Assembly (NCBI GenBank): GCA_946406115.1
Contig: OX291542.1
Location: 38,273,321 to 38,337,320, forward strand
From: Apoda limacodes
Taxonomy: Eukaryota; Arthropoda; Insecta; Lepidoptera; Limacodidae
Direction of reading: 5' to 3'
DNA: 64,000 nucleotides
Below, piece by piece: positions 22,733-33,790 of the stretch; position 1 is the first letter of the stretch, and every line of letters starts with the position of its first letter. Under the pieces are notes generated by a model. It saw only the letters and a program-made list of their open reading frames with translations, was not told where the DNA came from and ran no database searches. The position numbers and the translations under genes are program-made.

Positions 22733-23052
22733 TATATTTTAAGACGAATGTGTGGACTGCGGGTGGTACCTACACAAAGTGTGGCTCCGTTCATAAAATA
22801 CATAAAATACATTTGTTATATGATAGATAACACAGACAAAACGTATACCCGCATTTTTTATGTAAAAAGTATCACTCACTTGTTAATAAAATTTAATGAT
22901 AACATTGGCAGTAAGTACCTGTTGCGTACCTACTAAGTCACTTTTTTTTTTATTCAAATTAGGATTTTACAAACACTTTTTAATTTTTACAAACACAAAA
23001 ACTGCGTTAGTAGACTCTTGAAGTGATGGAGGGGATAGTTATGTCGTATCAA

Positions 23053-24012
23053 AGATGGCGGTTGAGCGGTGTTGATAGATAACTACTGCGTCGATTTACT
23101 TGAATAAGATGTCAAATAAAAGTGCTTGTAATGTAGATTAATAAACGTCATACATCGAGCCATGTATACTCAAGTAAAATTAGTTATTACAAAAAACTGT
23201 TTTTTTTTTAATATTCGCCCCCCCCCCCCTCCGTAGCCGGGCATGGGTGGGTATTTTTTTGGGATAATTCAATCATTAAAAAATGTACCTATTTGGATTG
23301 CCCGCATTTTTTACTGCTACTACACTTCACAATCTTCCAACAGTCGTTCGTTCAACCTTCCACATGTAGAGAGGCAGTTCGTGATTGTTTTGATTTTAAC
23401 TGGAATTGGCGCGGTTGCATCAGTAGCGATTTTGTATGGTCGCCACTACAGTATAGTCTAAAGGTGCGTAGATTATTTGCAGCACAACATGCAATGCAGC
23501 ACGGACACTTCAACAACGGCCGTTCCCGGCAGTGCTCAGCGCGCACGCCACGGAACCGTTTCATTTTGAAGTGACTATATTGGTGTTTCAATTATTCAAC
23601 CCACCTTAACAGTCAACTGTTCGGCCAACCTTTCTCGAGTAAAGAGGTAGTTCCTCAATATTTGATGATTTTAGGTCGTGTTGTGACGCCCTCGCTTTAT
23701 TTATTATCTACAAGCATTTGCCCACGGTTCCACCCACCCGAAATTCGGTTATGGCTGTAGGATTTCAACGGCAACTCCTCAATTTTAGAAAAAATAAACC
23801 GACTCACTTGACGTTTTGAAGTAGCCTATGTCCGACAAATAAACAGACAGAGTTACTTTTGCATTTATAATATCAGTATGGACTACTTGTCGCAGAAAGA
23901 GCTGGTAAGCGCAGGTAAGAGCAGGTAAGAGCAGTTAGGAGCACTGCAGTATGGACGAGGTAAAGACGTGACGAAGCTTCCTAAATCCTGCCCAACCTAA
24001 ATGGACCCTCCT
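23053..24012 (+). repeat. Interspersed composite repeat P, copy 1
   Basis: It contains GATGGCGGTTGAGCGGTGTT, a C11 run, AGCCGGGCATGGGTG, TTCCAACAGTCGTTCGTTCA, ACAGTCAACTGTTCGGCCAA and, further right, an antisense Helitron-like 3' part (about 23690-23890). The same blocks in the same order occur reversed at 40985-42200, and the left third recurs at 24526-24845. The Helitron-like part is present at the same place in both long copies, so the composite has moved or duplicated as one unit. Confidence 0.8.
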
Positions 24013-24040
24013 ATCGGCTTCCTTTTTGAAATGTTTTTTT

Positions 24041-24094
24041 ACCCAACTGCACTATAATATCACTTTTACCCAACTGCACTATAATATCACTGTT
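24041..24094. repeat. 27-bp tandem duplication
   Basis: ACCCAACTGCACTATAATAT with CACTTTT occurs twice, at 24041 and 24068. Confidence 0.9.
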
Positions 24095-24303
24095 AGAAAA
24101 TTGTAGGTGTGTAATTTATTCGCTGTTTACATTTACTTATGCCTTGTTCTTCCCAGTTACAAGACTTAAAGACATCAGTGTGATTTATAAGTTTTTAAAT
24201 TTACGCGTTCCATTACTAATTTAAAAATAATAATTAAACGGGATTAAACGCGTCATTTGGCAAAATACCTTTTTCCCGTCGTAGTCTACCCGGTTAGTAG
24301 TCT

Positions 24304-25123
24304 ATAGTAACTGGTTGTACGAACAAGGTTTTTTTTCCCCGTGGACCAACTACATAGTTGAACATTAGAAAACCGAAATATAAACGGTCCTTCGTACAAC
24401 TGCATTGCCAGTTGGACCACTGCTGCACTGCCCCAAAATGGTAATATTAAAGATTTTAATCGGCTTTAAAAAAGGAGTTATTTGAATAAGGTTTTCATGA
24501 AGGGTTTGTTATTATTATTTAACGATGGCGGTTGAGCGGTGTTGATGTAAACTACTGCGCCGATTTACTTGAATAAGATGTCAAATTAAAGTGCTTGTAA
24601 TGTAGATTAATGCGCCCCCCCCCCCCCTCCCTAGCCGGGCATGGGTGAGCATTTTTTCGGGATAAATCAATCATTAAAAAATGTACCTATTCGGATTGCC
24701 CGCATTTTTTACTGCTACTACACTTCACAATCTTCCAACAGTCGTTCGTTCAACTTTCCACATGTAGAGAGGCATTTTGTGAGTGTTTTGATGTTAACTG
24801 GAGTTGGCGCGGCATTGCTTCAGTAGCGAACTGACGTTAAAAAGCTTTGGTATTTATATTTAGTATTAAACCTTCTGTACGCTTATCCGACTCCACTTGA
24901 CGTTTTATAACTACAACAACTTCCATCCTTTTAAAAGTCGGTTAAAAAGAAATAGTGTTTAGTTCATAATAAACCCTTCATGAAAACCTTATTCAAGAAA
25001 CTCCTTTTTTAAATAGGGAAGTGGGGAACTGCATGGCCAGTTGCAAGAACGGACCTGTAAAATTCGGTTTTCTAATGTTTAACTATTTAGCTGGTCCTCG
25101 GAGAAAAAAAAAGCCTTGTTCGT
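24304..25123. mobile_element. Fold-back structure with long inverted arms
   Basis: The left arm 24304-24517 and right arm 24960-25123 are inverted relatives: CGGTTTTCTAATGTTnAACTA, CCTTGTTCGTACAACCAGTT and ATAAGGTTTTCATGAAGGGT occur on opposite strands in mirrored order. The 440-bp centre is filled by repeat P copy 3. This looks like a non-autonomous DNA element whose centre took a later insertion. No target duplication was found. Confidence 0.7.
24526..24845 (+). repeat. Repeat P, copy 3 (partial), inside the fold-back
   Basis: It runs from GATGGCGGTTGAGCGGTGTT through a C13 run, GCCGGGCATGGGTGAGCATT and TTCCAACAGTCGTTCGTTCA to CTTCAGTAGCG. It lacks the Helitron-like half seen in copies 1 and 2. 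Confidence 0.8.
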
Positions 25124-25129
25124 ACAACC

Positions 25130-25375
25130 AGTTGGACATAATAGTTCGACGAATGAAAAAAACCCGACGTATTGCCAGTCAACTTTCTTATAGTCCACAG
25201 TGGCTTGACACATGGGCTGATGTCCGAGGACGTCTTCTGTATAGTCTACCTCACTATTTGCATGTGGTATGGTGCCGTAACCCTCCAAACTCAACCTATT
25301 CAGATGGTTGAAAATCGTTCAAGAAAGGCAAGAAGATTTCTAATCTATTCGTGATAATGATTCTCGAAATAGCTT
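25130..25375 (+). repeat. Interspersed repeat X, copy 1
   Basis: It includes CGACGTATTGCCAGTCAACT, GGCTGATGTCCGAGGACGTC, ATGGTGCCGTAACC and GAAAATCGTTCAAGAAAGGC. The same phrases lie on the opposite strand at 39844-40140 and 40735-40800. The open frames (WLDTWADVRGRLLYS, QMVENRSRKARRF) are conserved between copies, hinting at an old coding region, but I do not recognise the protein. Confidence 0.65.
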
Positions 25376-25564
25376 ATAAACGTGGCCAGATCTGTCAATA
25401 ATTTTTCAGCTGGGTGTAATCTCCCTTATTGAAAAATAGGATAAAAATGTCATGTATCAGAATCAAGAGCAGAAGTAGCTCCACGCTTCTGGAGATTTAC
25501 CATATGAATAATAATGGAGTATAAAAACATTTTGTACCCAGTCTGCTTCTGTAGTTCTTTCATT

Positions 25565-26130
25565 TCGCATGTCCTATCTTTGCACCATCAAACCCCATAG
25601 CTTTTATATGGGATTTATATCTGGTGATTTTGCAGGCCAAGGAATAACATTAATGTCCGGGTGTTGAGTAAACCAATCCTGCACTTTATGCGCTCGATGC
25701 ACAGGACAGTTATCATGCATAAAATGTATTTGCGGCACAGCAGCTAATGAATAAACACACCGCGCTGTTGGCAATATGATCTCGTCTAACACTTCCACAT
25801 TATTTGAAGCTAGCGCGCCCTGCTATCGAGATTAATTCACCAGGACCAGCCGCAGTCATCCACCCCCACATATTTAGTGAGATCCGTCCAGATTCCATAT
25901 TTGGGACAACATTTTGTTCAGCATAACGGGTCTCATTAGTTAAAAAGGGTTTTTAGCTGGCTTTCTATGATGCAATCCTTCAATATGCAGAGCCAGACGA
26001 ACAGTGTGTGTAGATGTATTAAACATGTTTCCAAACACAGCAGTCGGTAACCATTGTTCTCGTATTGTTCCACCATAAATCTTCTTTGAGTCCCATCAAT
26101 GTGCCGCGCGCGTCCACTTTGAGGTCGAGT
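25565..26130 (-). pseudogene. Tc1-like transposase pseudogene
   Basis: Read from right to left. NTSTHTVRLALHIEGLHHRK (about 26030-25970) is a paired-type helix-turn-helix end. SGRISLNMWGWMTAAGPGEL (25895-25835) precedes the core strand. MHDNCPVHRAHKVQDWF (25720-25670) carries the second catalytic Asp, and PAKSPDINPI (25630-25604) leads to where the catalytic Glu should be; that codon reads TAA. The spacing is consistent with a DD34-35E enzyme. The first catalytic Asp region is missing. Deletion, frameshifts and the stop at the catalytic residue make it dead. Confidence 0.82.
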
Positions 26131-27026
26131 TGATAAACTCCCCTCCTCTTGGTTACGCGAGACCCAACGCTTTACGGCAATCCACTAAACACCAAATAGC
26201 CAGATTAAAATAAACATTTTTCAAACAACTGAATTATATTTTCATTTTTATTAGATAAATACTTACAAAAATATGTGGTATTAAAAAATTATGATATAAC
26301 TTTAAATACTTACGGTAAAACCAGTCTCATTTCAAATTTGACATATATTGTAACCCATATTATATATTTCTATAATACGCATCCTCTCTTGCATATTGGC
26401 AAGCATATTATTTTCAGCAAAGAAATTTAAAAAAAAACATTAAACAACCTTATCAACACAAGCTCCCACAGTAACACATCCACAACGACAAAAATAAAAT
26501 GGCTACCTAAGTAATGACCGCATCTAACTTAATAGCTAAATAAAAACACAAAACAAGCTTGTCAGTACATACCCCCAGAAACAAATCGGCAACGAAACAC
26601 AAAAATAAAATGTCTACCTACGTAGTGTCCGCATCTAGCTATTAGAAAATTGGTCTAAGCTGTTTAACTGAACAAAATATTCACAATTCGTGAAATGTAA
26701 CAACAACAAAAAAAAAGGGCATAAAGGTGAGATTTGAATCCAAAACCTGAATTGCACTCAATGCACGTAATAAGATCTGAAACGTCTATCTACTAGGTTA
26801 CGGATACGATAATTTTCAAAGTGAAATAATTATATATAATATTAAATGAAACTGATATTCCTCAGGTCCTACAAGACATATTACTTTATTTCTTTAAGTG
26901 TGTGAGTGACTACGCCTCGCCATTCTATTTTGTTTTGTAATTCTATATACACTTTTGCAAATGACCGCACAATTTATCAGGATGCCAAAAAACTCTATAT
27001 CACTCCGATTAAGTGACAAACAAGGG
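26131..27026. other. No feature recognised
   Basis: AT-rich. Two similar segments (ACATCCACAACGACAAAAAT near 26474 and ACAAATCGGCAACGAAACAC near 26580) suggest an old local duplication of about 120 bp. Confidence 0.45.
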
Positions 27027-27122
27027 AGCTGGAGCCATCTACGTGCGCGCAGCTAGAGCCATCTACGTGCGCGCAGCTAGAGCCATCTACGTGCGCGCAG
27101 CTAGAGCCATCTACGTGCGCGC
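27027..27122. repeat. 24-bp tandem repeat, 4 copies
   Basis: The unit AGCTAGAGCCATCTACGTGC plus GCGC starts at 27027, 27051, 27075 and 27099; only the first differs (AGCTGGAG). Confidence 0.95.
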
Positions 27123-27391
27123 AGCCAAGATTGCCGAATAAAAATTATCGCAACCTTTTTTACATGTAAATATATTTTCGTATGTCGACATTCAAATATT
27201 GTTTTCAACAGGCATGTTCGACATTATTAGTTTTGTGTTTAACCTGAAATCGTAACCGGCAAATATTATAGATTATTAAGCAATGCTGTTTCAGATGAAC
27301 TTACTCCCGGGGACGCTAAGATTGTAAAATGAGCACAGTATTGGGAATATACCTGCATGGTATGGGGTTGACAAGAAGGTAGCCAATACAT

Positions 27392-27615
27392 TTGTTGTAG
27401 ACGGACGGACGCTTTATTTGTAAAGGGTCGGCAGCGCGCGAGTTGTTGTAGACGGACGGACGCTTTATTCGTAAAGGGTCGGCAGCGCGCTAGTTGTTGT
27501 AGACGGACGGACGCTTTATTTGTAAAGGGTCGGCAGCGCGCGAGTTGTTGTAGACGGACGGACGCTTTATTTGTAAAGGGTCGGCAGGGCGCGAGTTGTT
27601 GTAGACGGACGGACG
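27392..27615. repeat. 51-bp tandem repeat, 4.4 copies
   Basis: Units start at 27392, 27443, 27494, 27545 and (partial) 27596 with TTGTTGTAGACGGACGGACG. Copies differ by single bases. Part of the unit (AAAGGGTCGGCAGCGCGCGA) resembles the LINE-A 3' segment AAAGGGTCGGCAACGCGCGAG. It ends 70 bp before LINE-S copy 1. Confidence 0.93.
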
Positions 27616-27684
27616 CTTTAACTCTATCTGTGTTACTTAAAGTTGTGAAAAATTTTTAGTATTTGCTTTAATTTTGTGGTTTAA

Positions 27685-29690
27685 ATTGTAGATGATGCTA
27701 GTTTTAAAACAAATTCTGAGGTAGCAGTTGCCTTTGAACAGTTTTTTAGGAATATCCCATTCAAAACAACTGAACATCTAAACTCAAGTCTAATCTTAGC
27801 AGAAAAATTATTAAAAGCTAGTGTTCCTGAATGTAACGTTCCGTTTGTATTTAAAAACATTAGTTCACAGATATCATTAATACATTTAAAACATTAGAAA
27901 TTAAAAACACCAAAGACCTTTGGGGACTTTCTGTAAAAACTATAAATTCAATTATTCATGTTATAGCACAACCCTTAGCCATTATATTTAATTGTTGTGT
28001 TGATAGTGGTGTGTTTCCTGATGAGATGAAACTTAGCAAAGTTATACCTCTTTTTAAATCAGGTAGTTCAACAGATCCTAATAATTTTCGGCCTATTTCA
28101 ATACTACCTATACTCAGTAAAGTTTTTGAAAAAATCATACTTTGTCAAATGTTAAGCCATTTCTGTATTAATGAGCTACTTAGTAGTAAACAGTTTGGCT
28201 TTATGAAAGGCCGTTCCACAACCGATGCAGGAGTGGCACTATTAAAAAATATATATAACGCCTGGGAGGATTCGCATGACGCCCTTGGAGTGTTTTGTGA
28301 TTTATCTAAGGCATTTGACTGTGTTCAACATGAAAATCTCATCAGGAAGCTACATCACTATGGTATTAGAGGCAAAGCTCTCGACCTTTTGACATCCTAT
28401 ATGAGTAGAAGAGTACAGAAAATAGATGTCAACGGTGAAAGATCTCCGGGATCAGCAGTCACTATAGGAGTCCCTCAGGGCTCAATTTTAGGTCCTTTTC
28501 TATTTCTTATTTACATTAATGATCTCCCATATAATGTAAAAAACCATGACATTGTCTTATTTGCTGATGACACCTCTTTGCTTTTTAAAGTTAAGAGACG
28601 ACAGACATGTTATAACGAATTAAATAATGCCCTTTCTAAAATTGTAAATTGGTTTAACGCTAATAATTTGTTACTTAATGAAAAAAAAACAAATGTGTTA
28701 AATTTACATTACCAAATGTTAGTCAGAGACAGGCATGTATTAATATTAATGGCGAGCAATTAGAACTTGTTAATTCAACAGTCTTTCTTGACATAACGCT
28801 GGACTCCAAACTTCAATGGGGTCCTCATATTCATAACCTAGCCAAAAAACTTAGCTCTGCTGTGTATGCGATCAAGAAAATAAGACAATTGACCGATGTC
28901 GACACTGCAAAAATAGTATATTTTAGCTATTTCCAAAGTTTGATGACATATGGTATCCTATTGTGGGGTAGCGCTGCTGATGTAAATACAATATTTTTGT
29001 TACAAAAAAGGGCAATTCGTGCTATTTATAAATTAGGATCTAGGATATCTCTGAGGGATAGGTTTAGGGAAGTAAAAATTTTAACTTTAGTGTCGCAGTA
29101 CATATATGAAAATCTTTTATATGTACATAAAAATATCAATAGTTTCAGCAAGAAAAGTGACGTTCACAAAGTAAATACTAGAAGTAAAAATAAGCTGTTG
29201 GTGCATGATACACGTCTACACAAAATAAGTAACTCTTTTATGGGGCAATGTATACACTTTTACAACAAAGTTCCCAATAAAATTCAAAATCTATCAATAA
29301 GTAAATTTAAATCTTTTATCAAGCAGGTACTTTGTAAAAAGGTATACTACAATATTTCAGACTATGTAAATGATAAAACTCCTTGGGACTGATGATGCTC
29401 AATTACAGGATGCATAGGTAAACCAAATTAAAATGGAAATAACATAAAATTGTACGACTAAAAATTTTTTATTTAAAACATTAATTGTATTTTAGTTTAT
29501 TTGTATTATTGATAGTGTTTTTAAAAGAGTAACTATCGAGTTTCTTGCCGGATTCTTCTCGGTAGAAATCAACAACATTGTGAACCGGCGGGAAGGTGGG
29601 AGGGTTCAAAAAATAATATTTTATAACTTTGACGATTCAAAAGTGATTGTAAAATCCTTATTTGAATAAACCATTTTGACTTTGACTTTG
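27685..29690 (+). pseudogene. LINE-S copy 1, 5'-truncated reverse transcriptase
   Basis: CR1/jockey-like non-LTR reverse transcriptase. The linker (FEQFFRNIPF, then NTKDLWGLSVKTINSII at 27900) leads into the domain at 28011-28763: NNFRPISILPILSKVFEKII, GFMKGRSTTDAGV, FCDLSKAFDCVQHE, IGVPQGSILGPFLFL and VLFADDTSLLF (catalytic ADD). A frameshift near 28700 is followed by FLDITLDSKLQWGPH and a long second frame, 28862-29392 (KIRQLTDVDTAKIVYFSYFQ, YGILLWGS, then SFMGQCIHFYNKVPNKIQ), ending DDKTPWD-like. The 3' untranslated part ends ACTTTGACTTTGA, a short repeat tail rather than poly-A, as in CR1-type elements. One or two frameshifts only; the best preserved LINE here. Confidence 0.88.
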
Positions 29691-29909
29691 AATGTACATG
29701 AATTTACAATCTACCTAGATTTAGTATGAGTGACCCCTGAAATTTTCGGAAATTATTAGAATTTGTGGGTCATCATTAGCCAAAGACCTGGCATAAAGCG
29801 ACAAAAATAATATGACGGATCGGTTAAAGTAATGTTTTGGCATTCGTCAAAATCATATTGACTTGACGTGGAGAAACTTAATGCAAAGGATAAGAATATG
29901 CTAACAGGT

Positions 29910-30295
29910 TTTATTTTTACACCACTAAGGTGGCAAACAAGCTCGCCTGATGGTAAGCGGTCACCGTAGCCTATCGACGCTTGCAACACCAGGGGTATCA
30001 ATCGCGCGTTGCCGACCCTTGAGAAATCTAAAAACTTTTTTCCAAAAGAACCCTATACTGTAGTCCTTAGAGAAAACCTAGGCAGGGAGTTCATTCCACA
30101 ACCCAAGCGTTGCGGGAGGAAGTTTCTCTGAAACTGCACTGTACGCGACCATTTCGGTTCTAAAGTGTGAGAATGTATTTCCTGTCGATGGCGAGCGGTG
30201 CGATGGTAGAAAGTTTCCGTGGGCATAATTTCGAACAATTCCTCAGAACACATCCTATTATACAAGCGCTAGAATACACGCCGGGAGGCAAAGCG
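29910..30295 (-). mobile_element. LINE-A 3' end, copy D
   Basis: CACCACTAAGGTGGCAAACA, ATGGTAAGCGGTCACCGTAG and CCATTTCGGTTCTAAAGTGT match the 3' 390 bp of copies B and C. Minus-strand frame fragments (FYHRTARHRQEIHS, LEPKWSRTVQF) are the C-terminus of the LINE-A protein. Severely 5'-truncated. Confidence 0.9.
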
Positions 30296-30929
30296 TAAGG
30301 TGACTCAAAACTTAGGTAAACGTACGGGTCTCGACGTTATCAAGAACTAGCTGGTTCTCTACAAAGTTCCTGCGCTATTTAAATTTTCTTATCCCATACA
30401 ATATTTCTTTCCCTATTTTACCTTCATATTTTAATAAACGGTTTTATTAATAAAAATAACCAGATACCTACCTGAACAAAGTTTCATTTTATATTTTGGG
30501 CTATGGGATGTGGATGGGATCCAGAAACAGTGAAACCAATATATATTACATTAAATAAAAAGCCATAAGTATGCGAATTTAACAAACATTCGACCACATA
30601 ATAGACGATTTTTTTAGTGGAATAACCACATAATAGGGCCAGCTGGAAAAATGGAGATCTTTCTTGCCGCGCACGTAAATGGCTCTGGCTACCTTGTTTA
30701 TCGGAGTGATTTAAAGTTTATTTATATCCTGATAAATGCCACAAAAGACTTTATTTCTGATAAATCTGACAAAATCCTGGTAATTAGCGAGTTATTCAGT
30801 AAAGAAAAGGGGGGGGGGGCTATTAGCGGAGGTCGTAGAGGAGGAGGAGGAGGAGAGTACGTGCCGAGGCCGCCTAACAACAGTTTTTAGACCGTGCCGT
30901 GGTCGGTCGGGGGGATGGTAGCTTGTGGA
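30296..30929. other. No gene recognised
   Basis: AT-rich. It contains a G10 run at 30807 and a GGA-rich patch (30839-30857). ATAATAGACGA and ACATAATAGGG are a small local duplication near 30600. Confidence 0.5.
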
Positions 30930-33771
30930 TTGCACAATTAATCGGTCGGGGGATTTGGCATGCGCTCGACAAAGCGGACTGCCAGGTCTTTAATCGTCGT
31001 GGGGAGCTCGAAGTCCCTGTGTAGGTAGGTAGCATTCTGGACGAACCAGGGGGCTACGGAGGCCGCTCTGAGGAAGCGGTTTTGGAGGGTCTGGAGTCTA
31101 TGGAGGTTGCGTTTAGACAATGCATAGACGACACTAGCATAAGCTAGTATGTGGCGGAGCAAGTGGTGTAAAGAGTCAGCTTATTTCTACGCAACATCTT
31201 ACAGTACTAGCCCATCATGGGATATAGACGACCAAGGATAAAAGCGGCTCGGTCTCTAACTATTTTGGTGTGATCGCGGAAGTTCAGAAGTCTGTCCAGG
31301 GTCACACCGAGATATTTGACTTTGTTTTGCCAAGAGATGGCACGGCCGAAGAGTGAGAGGTAAGATGGCAGAGCTGTTATCGGGATTCACTCCGATTCTC
31401 CATTTCCAAAAGCATTCGCTTAGGGCGGTGATTGCGATTGGTCTGTGATTCGACTCACATGCCTATCGGTGGTATAAATAGCGGTATCGTCCACGAAGAG
31501 GGCTAATTGGGTACTGCAACCAGCAGAGGGGGTATCTTCACTTGGCTGCTTGAGGTAATTGATACTTATCCGGGAATCCTACCAGAATATATGAAGGATA
31601 CGCCGAGAGGTTCAAATAATATGAATATTTTTCTTTTTCTTGTTATATGCCAGCAGCTATAATAAATAATTTCATTACTTATATCTAATTAATTTGCAAG
31701 TTCCCACTTAACTATTTTCTAGTCCGGAGTTCCTGGTCCTCTCATGGTCATCAACTATATACGTATCTCCTTGCTCATTCGTGAGCATAAAGTTTCTAAT
31801 ACTAATGAAACAAAGCAACTGATCGACTGAGCGGCCATATACTGAGCACAACTCCGCGAACTACACTGAATGGAGTTTCTTGAATTTCAGCGTCAGCCTC
31901 AACGCTTGTCAGCATATGTACTGGTCCCATTGTGTGGCTACGGGATGGCTTCAGGTGTGCTCCTTGGTGAGAGCGGAAAGATAGTGGTTTTGCCTCAAAC
32001 CAAACTGTTGCTGTGGATACGAGACAAGAGGGCGTCGCACCTATCACAACAATTATCACCCGGGATATAACTACACTTCTTCAATATGCAAAACGATGAT
32101 GCTTATATTGATTTTACTCTAGTTGCCCATAATATACAACAAAACGACCCATCTCGGATCAAGCATCTGACGAGGGCGTCTAACAAGTGAAGACTGAACA
32201 AAAATGCATGTAAAACAAAAATCTTTGTTTTCTTCCATATAAATCTAAATTCAAACATTTTATTTTTCTTAATTGTTGTCCCTACGCGAATATCAAACCT
32301 TATTTACGATCGGTTTGTATTTCATATTCAATATGACGTATTTAGAGACACGAGCGGGCATAGCCTGCTCCAGTACCTATCATTTTAGGGATGTCGTTTG
32401 TGTACAAAAGGTACAAGATAGGGGCGAGCACGGACCCTTGCGGGACTCCTGCTTGTATGAGACGAGGGGAAGAGAGAGTGTCTTCGAGCCTATAGCGAAA
32501 GCTGCGGCTCGACAAATAGTCTCGTATGATGAATATGAGGCGGTCTGGCAACCAGACTATAGCGTTTCGTATGCGAGCGAGGAGGAGGCGTTCGTAAATT
32601 TTACCAAGGGCCTTTAGTGAATTTATATGGCGGTAAGAGGAAGGCTCGGTACGAGCTTTCCCTGCCTTGTGGATGTCTATAACATACACTTAACATATCG
32701 ATAGCAGCGTTGAAACTGGCTGCTAGAAGGCAGAGAAGGGGAGAGGAAGGCGCTTTAGGATATCGTTAGAGATACCGTCCGCGCTTGGGGCTTTACGGGG
32801 ACGACCGTAACGGGGGGCAGAGGATCTTGTGGGGGCAGAGATGCTCTGCATTCCACTTCACCGTATACCTCTCGCACATGATCGGGATTAAAAGGTTGTG
32901 TGTATAAGGCACAATGGGCTTGGAAGCTAGATGCAAGGCAATCCGCCTTTTCGTCGTCATCGAACGCGGGAACGTTGTTGGGACGAGTTAGCGGAGAGAA
33001 GGAGTTGAAAGTGTCTGATAGCTCCTAGCTCCGGCTAGGCGTCATTAAGAAGACGCGATCGTGCACCTTCTACCGAAAACAAAGCTCGCTTCAACGACTG
33101 TAGATCAGCTGTAGCTAGTGAGTGAGTTAATAGCCACGTTTATATCGTTCGCGGAAGAGATATTATCGGGAACGCGATCTAGATGTGGCGAACTGGGGTT
33201 TTCGAGTAATTGCTCGTATTTATCCCAGTCCGTCATGGTTCTAGTGTCGAAGGGAGTGTTAGATGGGGAACCTAATGGGAGGAGGACAGGGCGGTGGTCC
33301 AAGTTCGTCAAGCACCTCTATAGAGCGAAAGCTGAGCCTTACATTCTTTAGAAGTGCTATGTCGAGCATGTCAGGGCTGCAACGGGCGTTATGGGGAAAG
33401 TGAGTGATCGTTATTTGAGCAATGATGTCAAACTTTAGTCTGTCAACTAGTTGGTCAAGGAGTCTGCCTCTCCGTGAAGTGATTGTGGAGTTACATCGAC
33501 GGTGCTTGCAATTAAGGCCGCCGACAAGGATGACGGCGTCGCCTAAATTTAAGCGTGCAAGTATTTTGAGGGGGAGACATAAACCGATGCCATGATGATC
33601 GGCTGATGGCCGGTCATCGCTAGGCGGCAGACGAAAACCTCTAAATTCGCAAGGGCGGAGGATCGATAAGGGAACAGTGTAGGGAGAGTCTGTAACAGAT
33701 GAGAGTGCCTCTGAGAGGGGACGCAGTTCTAACATCACGGACAGTGCGATAGTTCGCAATCGAAGGGGTGC
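30930..33771 (-). pseudogene. Jockey-like LINE pseudogene (endonuclease and reverse transcriptase), interrupted by repeat Z
   Basis: Minus strand, right to left. The apurinic-type endonuclease appears at 33560-33200: AVILVGGLNCKHR (the catalytic Asp of GDFN replaced by Gly), TSRRGRLLDQL, CSPDMLDIALLKN and DHRPVLLPLG, split by a frameshift. The reverse transcriptase has LKALGKIYERLLLARI (32600), LIQAGVPQGSVLAPILY (32460) and YTNDIPKM (32395). Repeat Z (31585-32383) interrupts it; it resumes at about 31530 with QLALFVDDTAIY (catalytic box, Val for Ala), a VKYLGVTLDRLLNF segment and a tail ending PWFVQNATYLHRDFELPT. Arrangement and motifs fit the jockey clade. Several deletions and shifts: dead. 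Confidence 0.85.
31585..32383 (+). repeat. Interspersed repeat Z, copy 1, inside the jockey-like LINE
   Basis: About 800 bp that matches 60540-61345 on the opposite strand over its whole length (GAGTTCCTGGT, ACTCCGCG, AACTGTTGCTGTGGAT, CCATCTCGGATCAAGCAT, ATAGCCTGCTCCAGT). It splits the LINE frame between the TNDIPKM and FVDD motifs, so it inserted later. No transposase, no tRNA-like head and no poly-A tail were seen; the class is unknown. Confidence 0.8.
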
Positions 33772-33790
33772 CTACTCTGTAATAGCCTAC

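Noticed and set aside
32273..32617. 114-codon plus-strand protein
   Set aside because: It is antisense to the GVPQGSVLAPILY frame of the jockey-like LINE and part of it lies in repeat Z.
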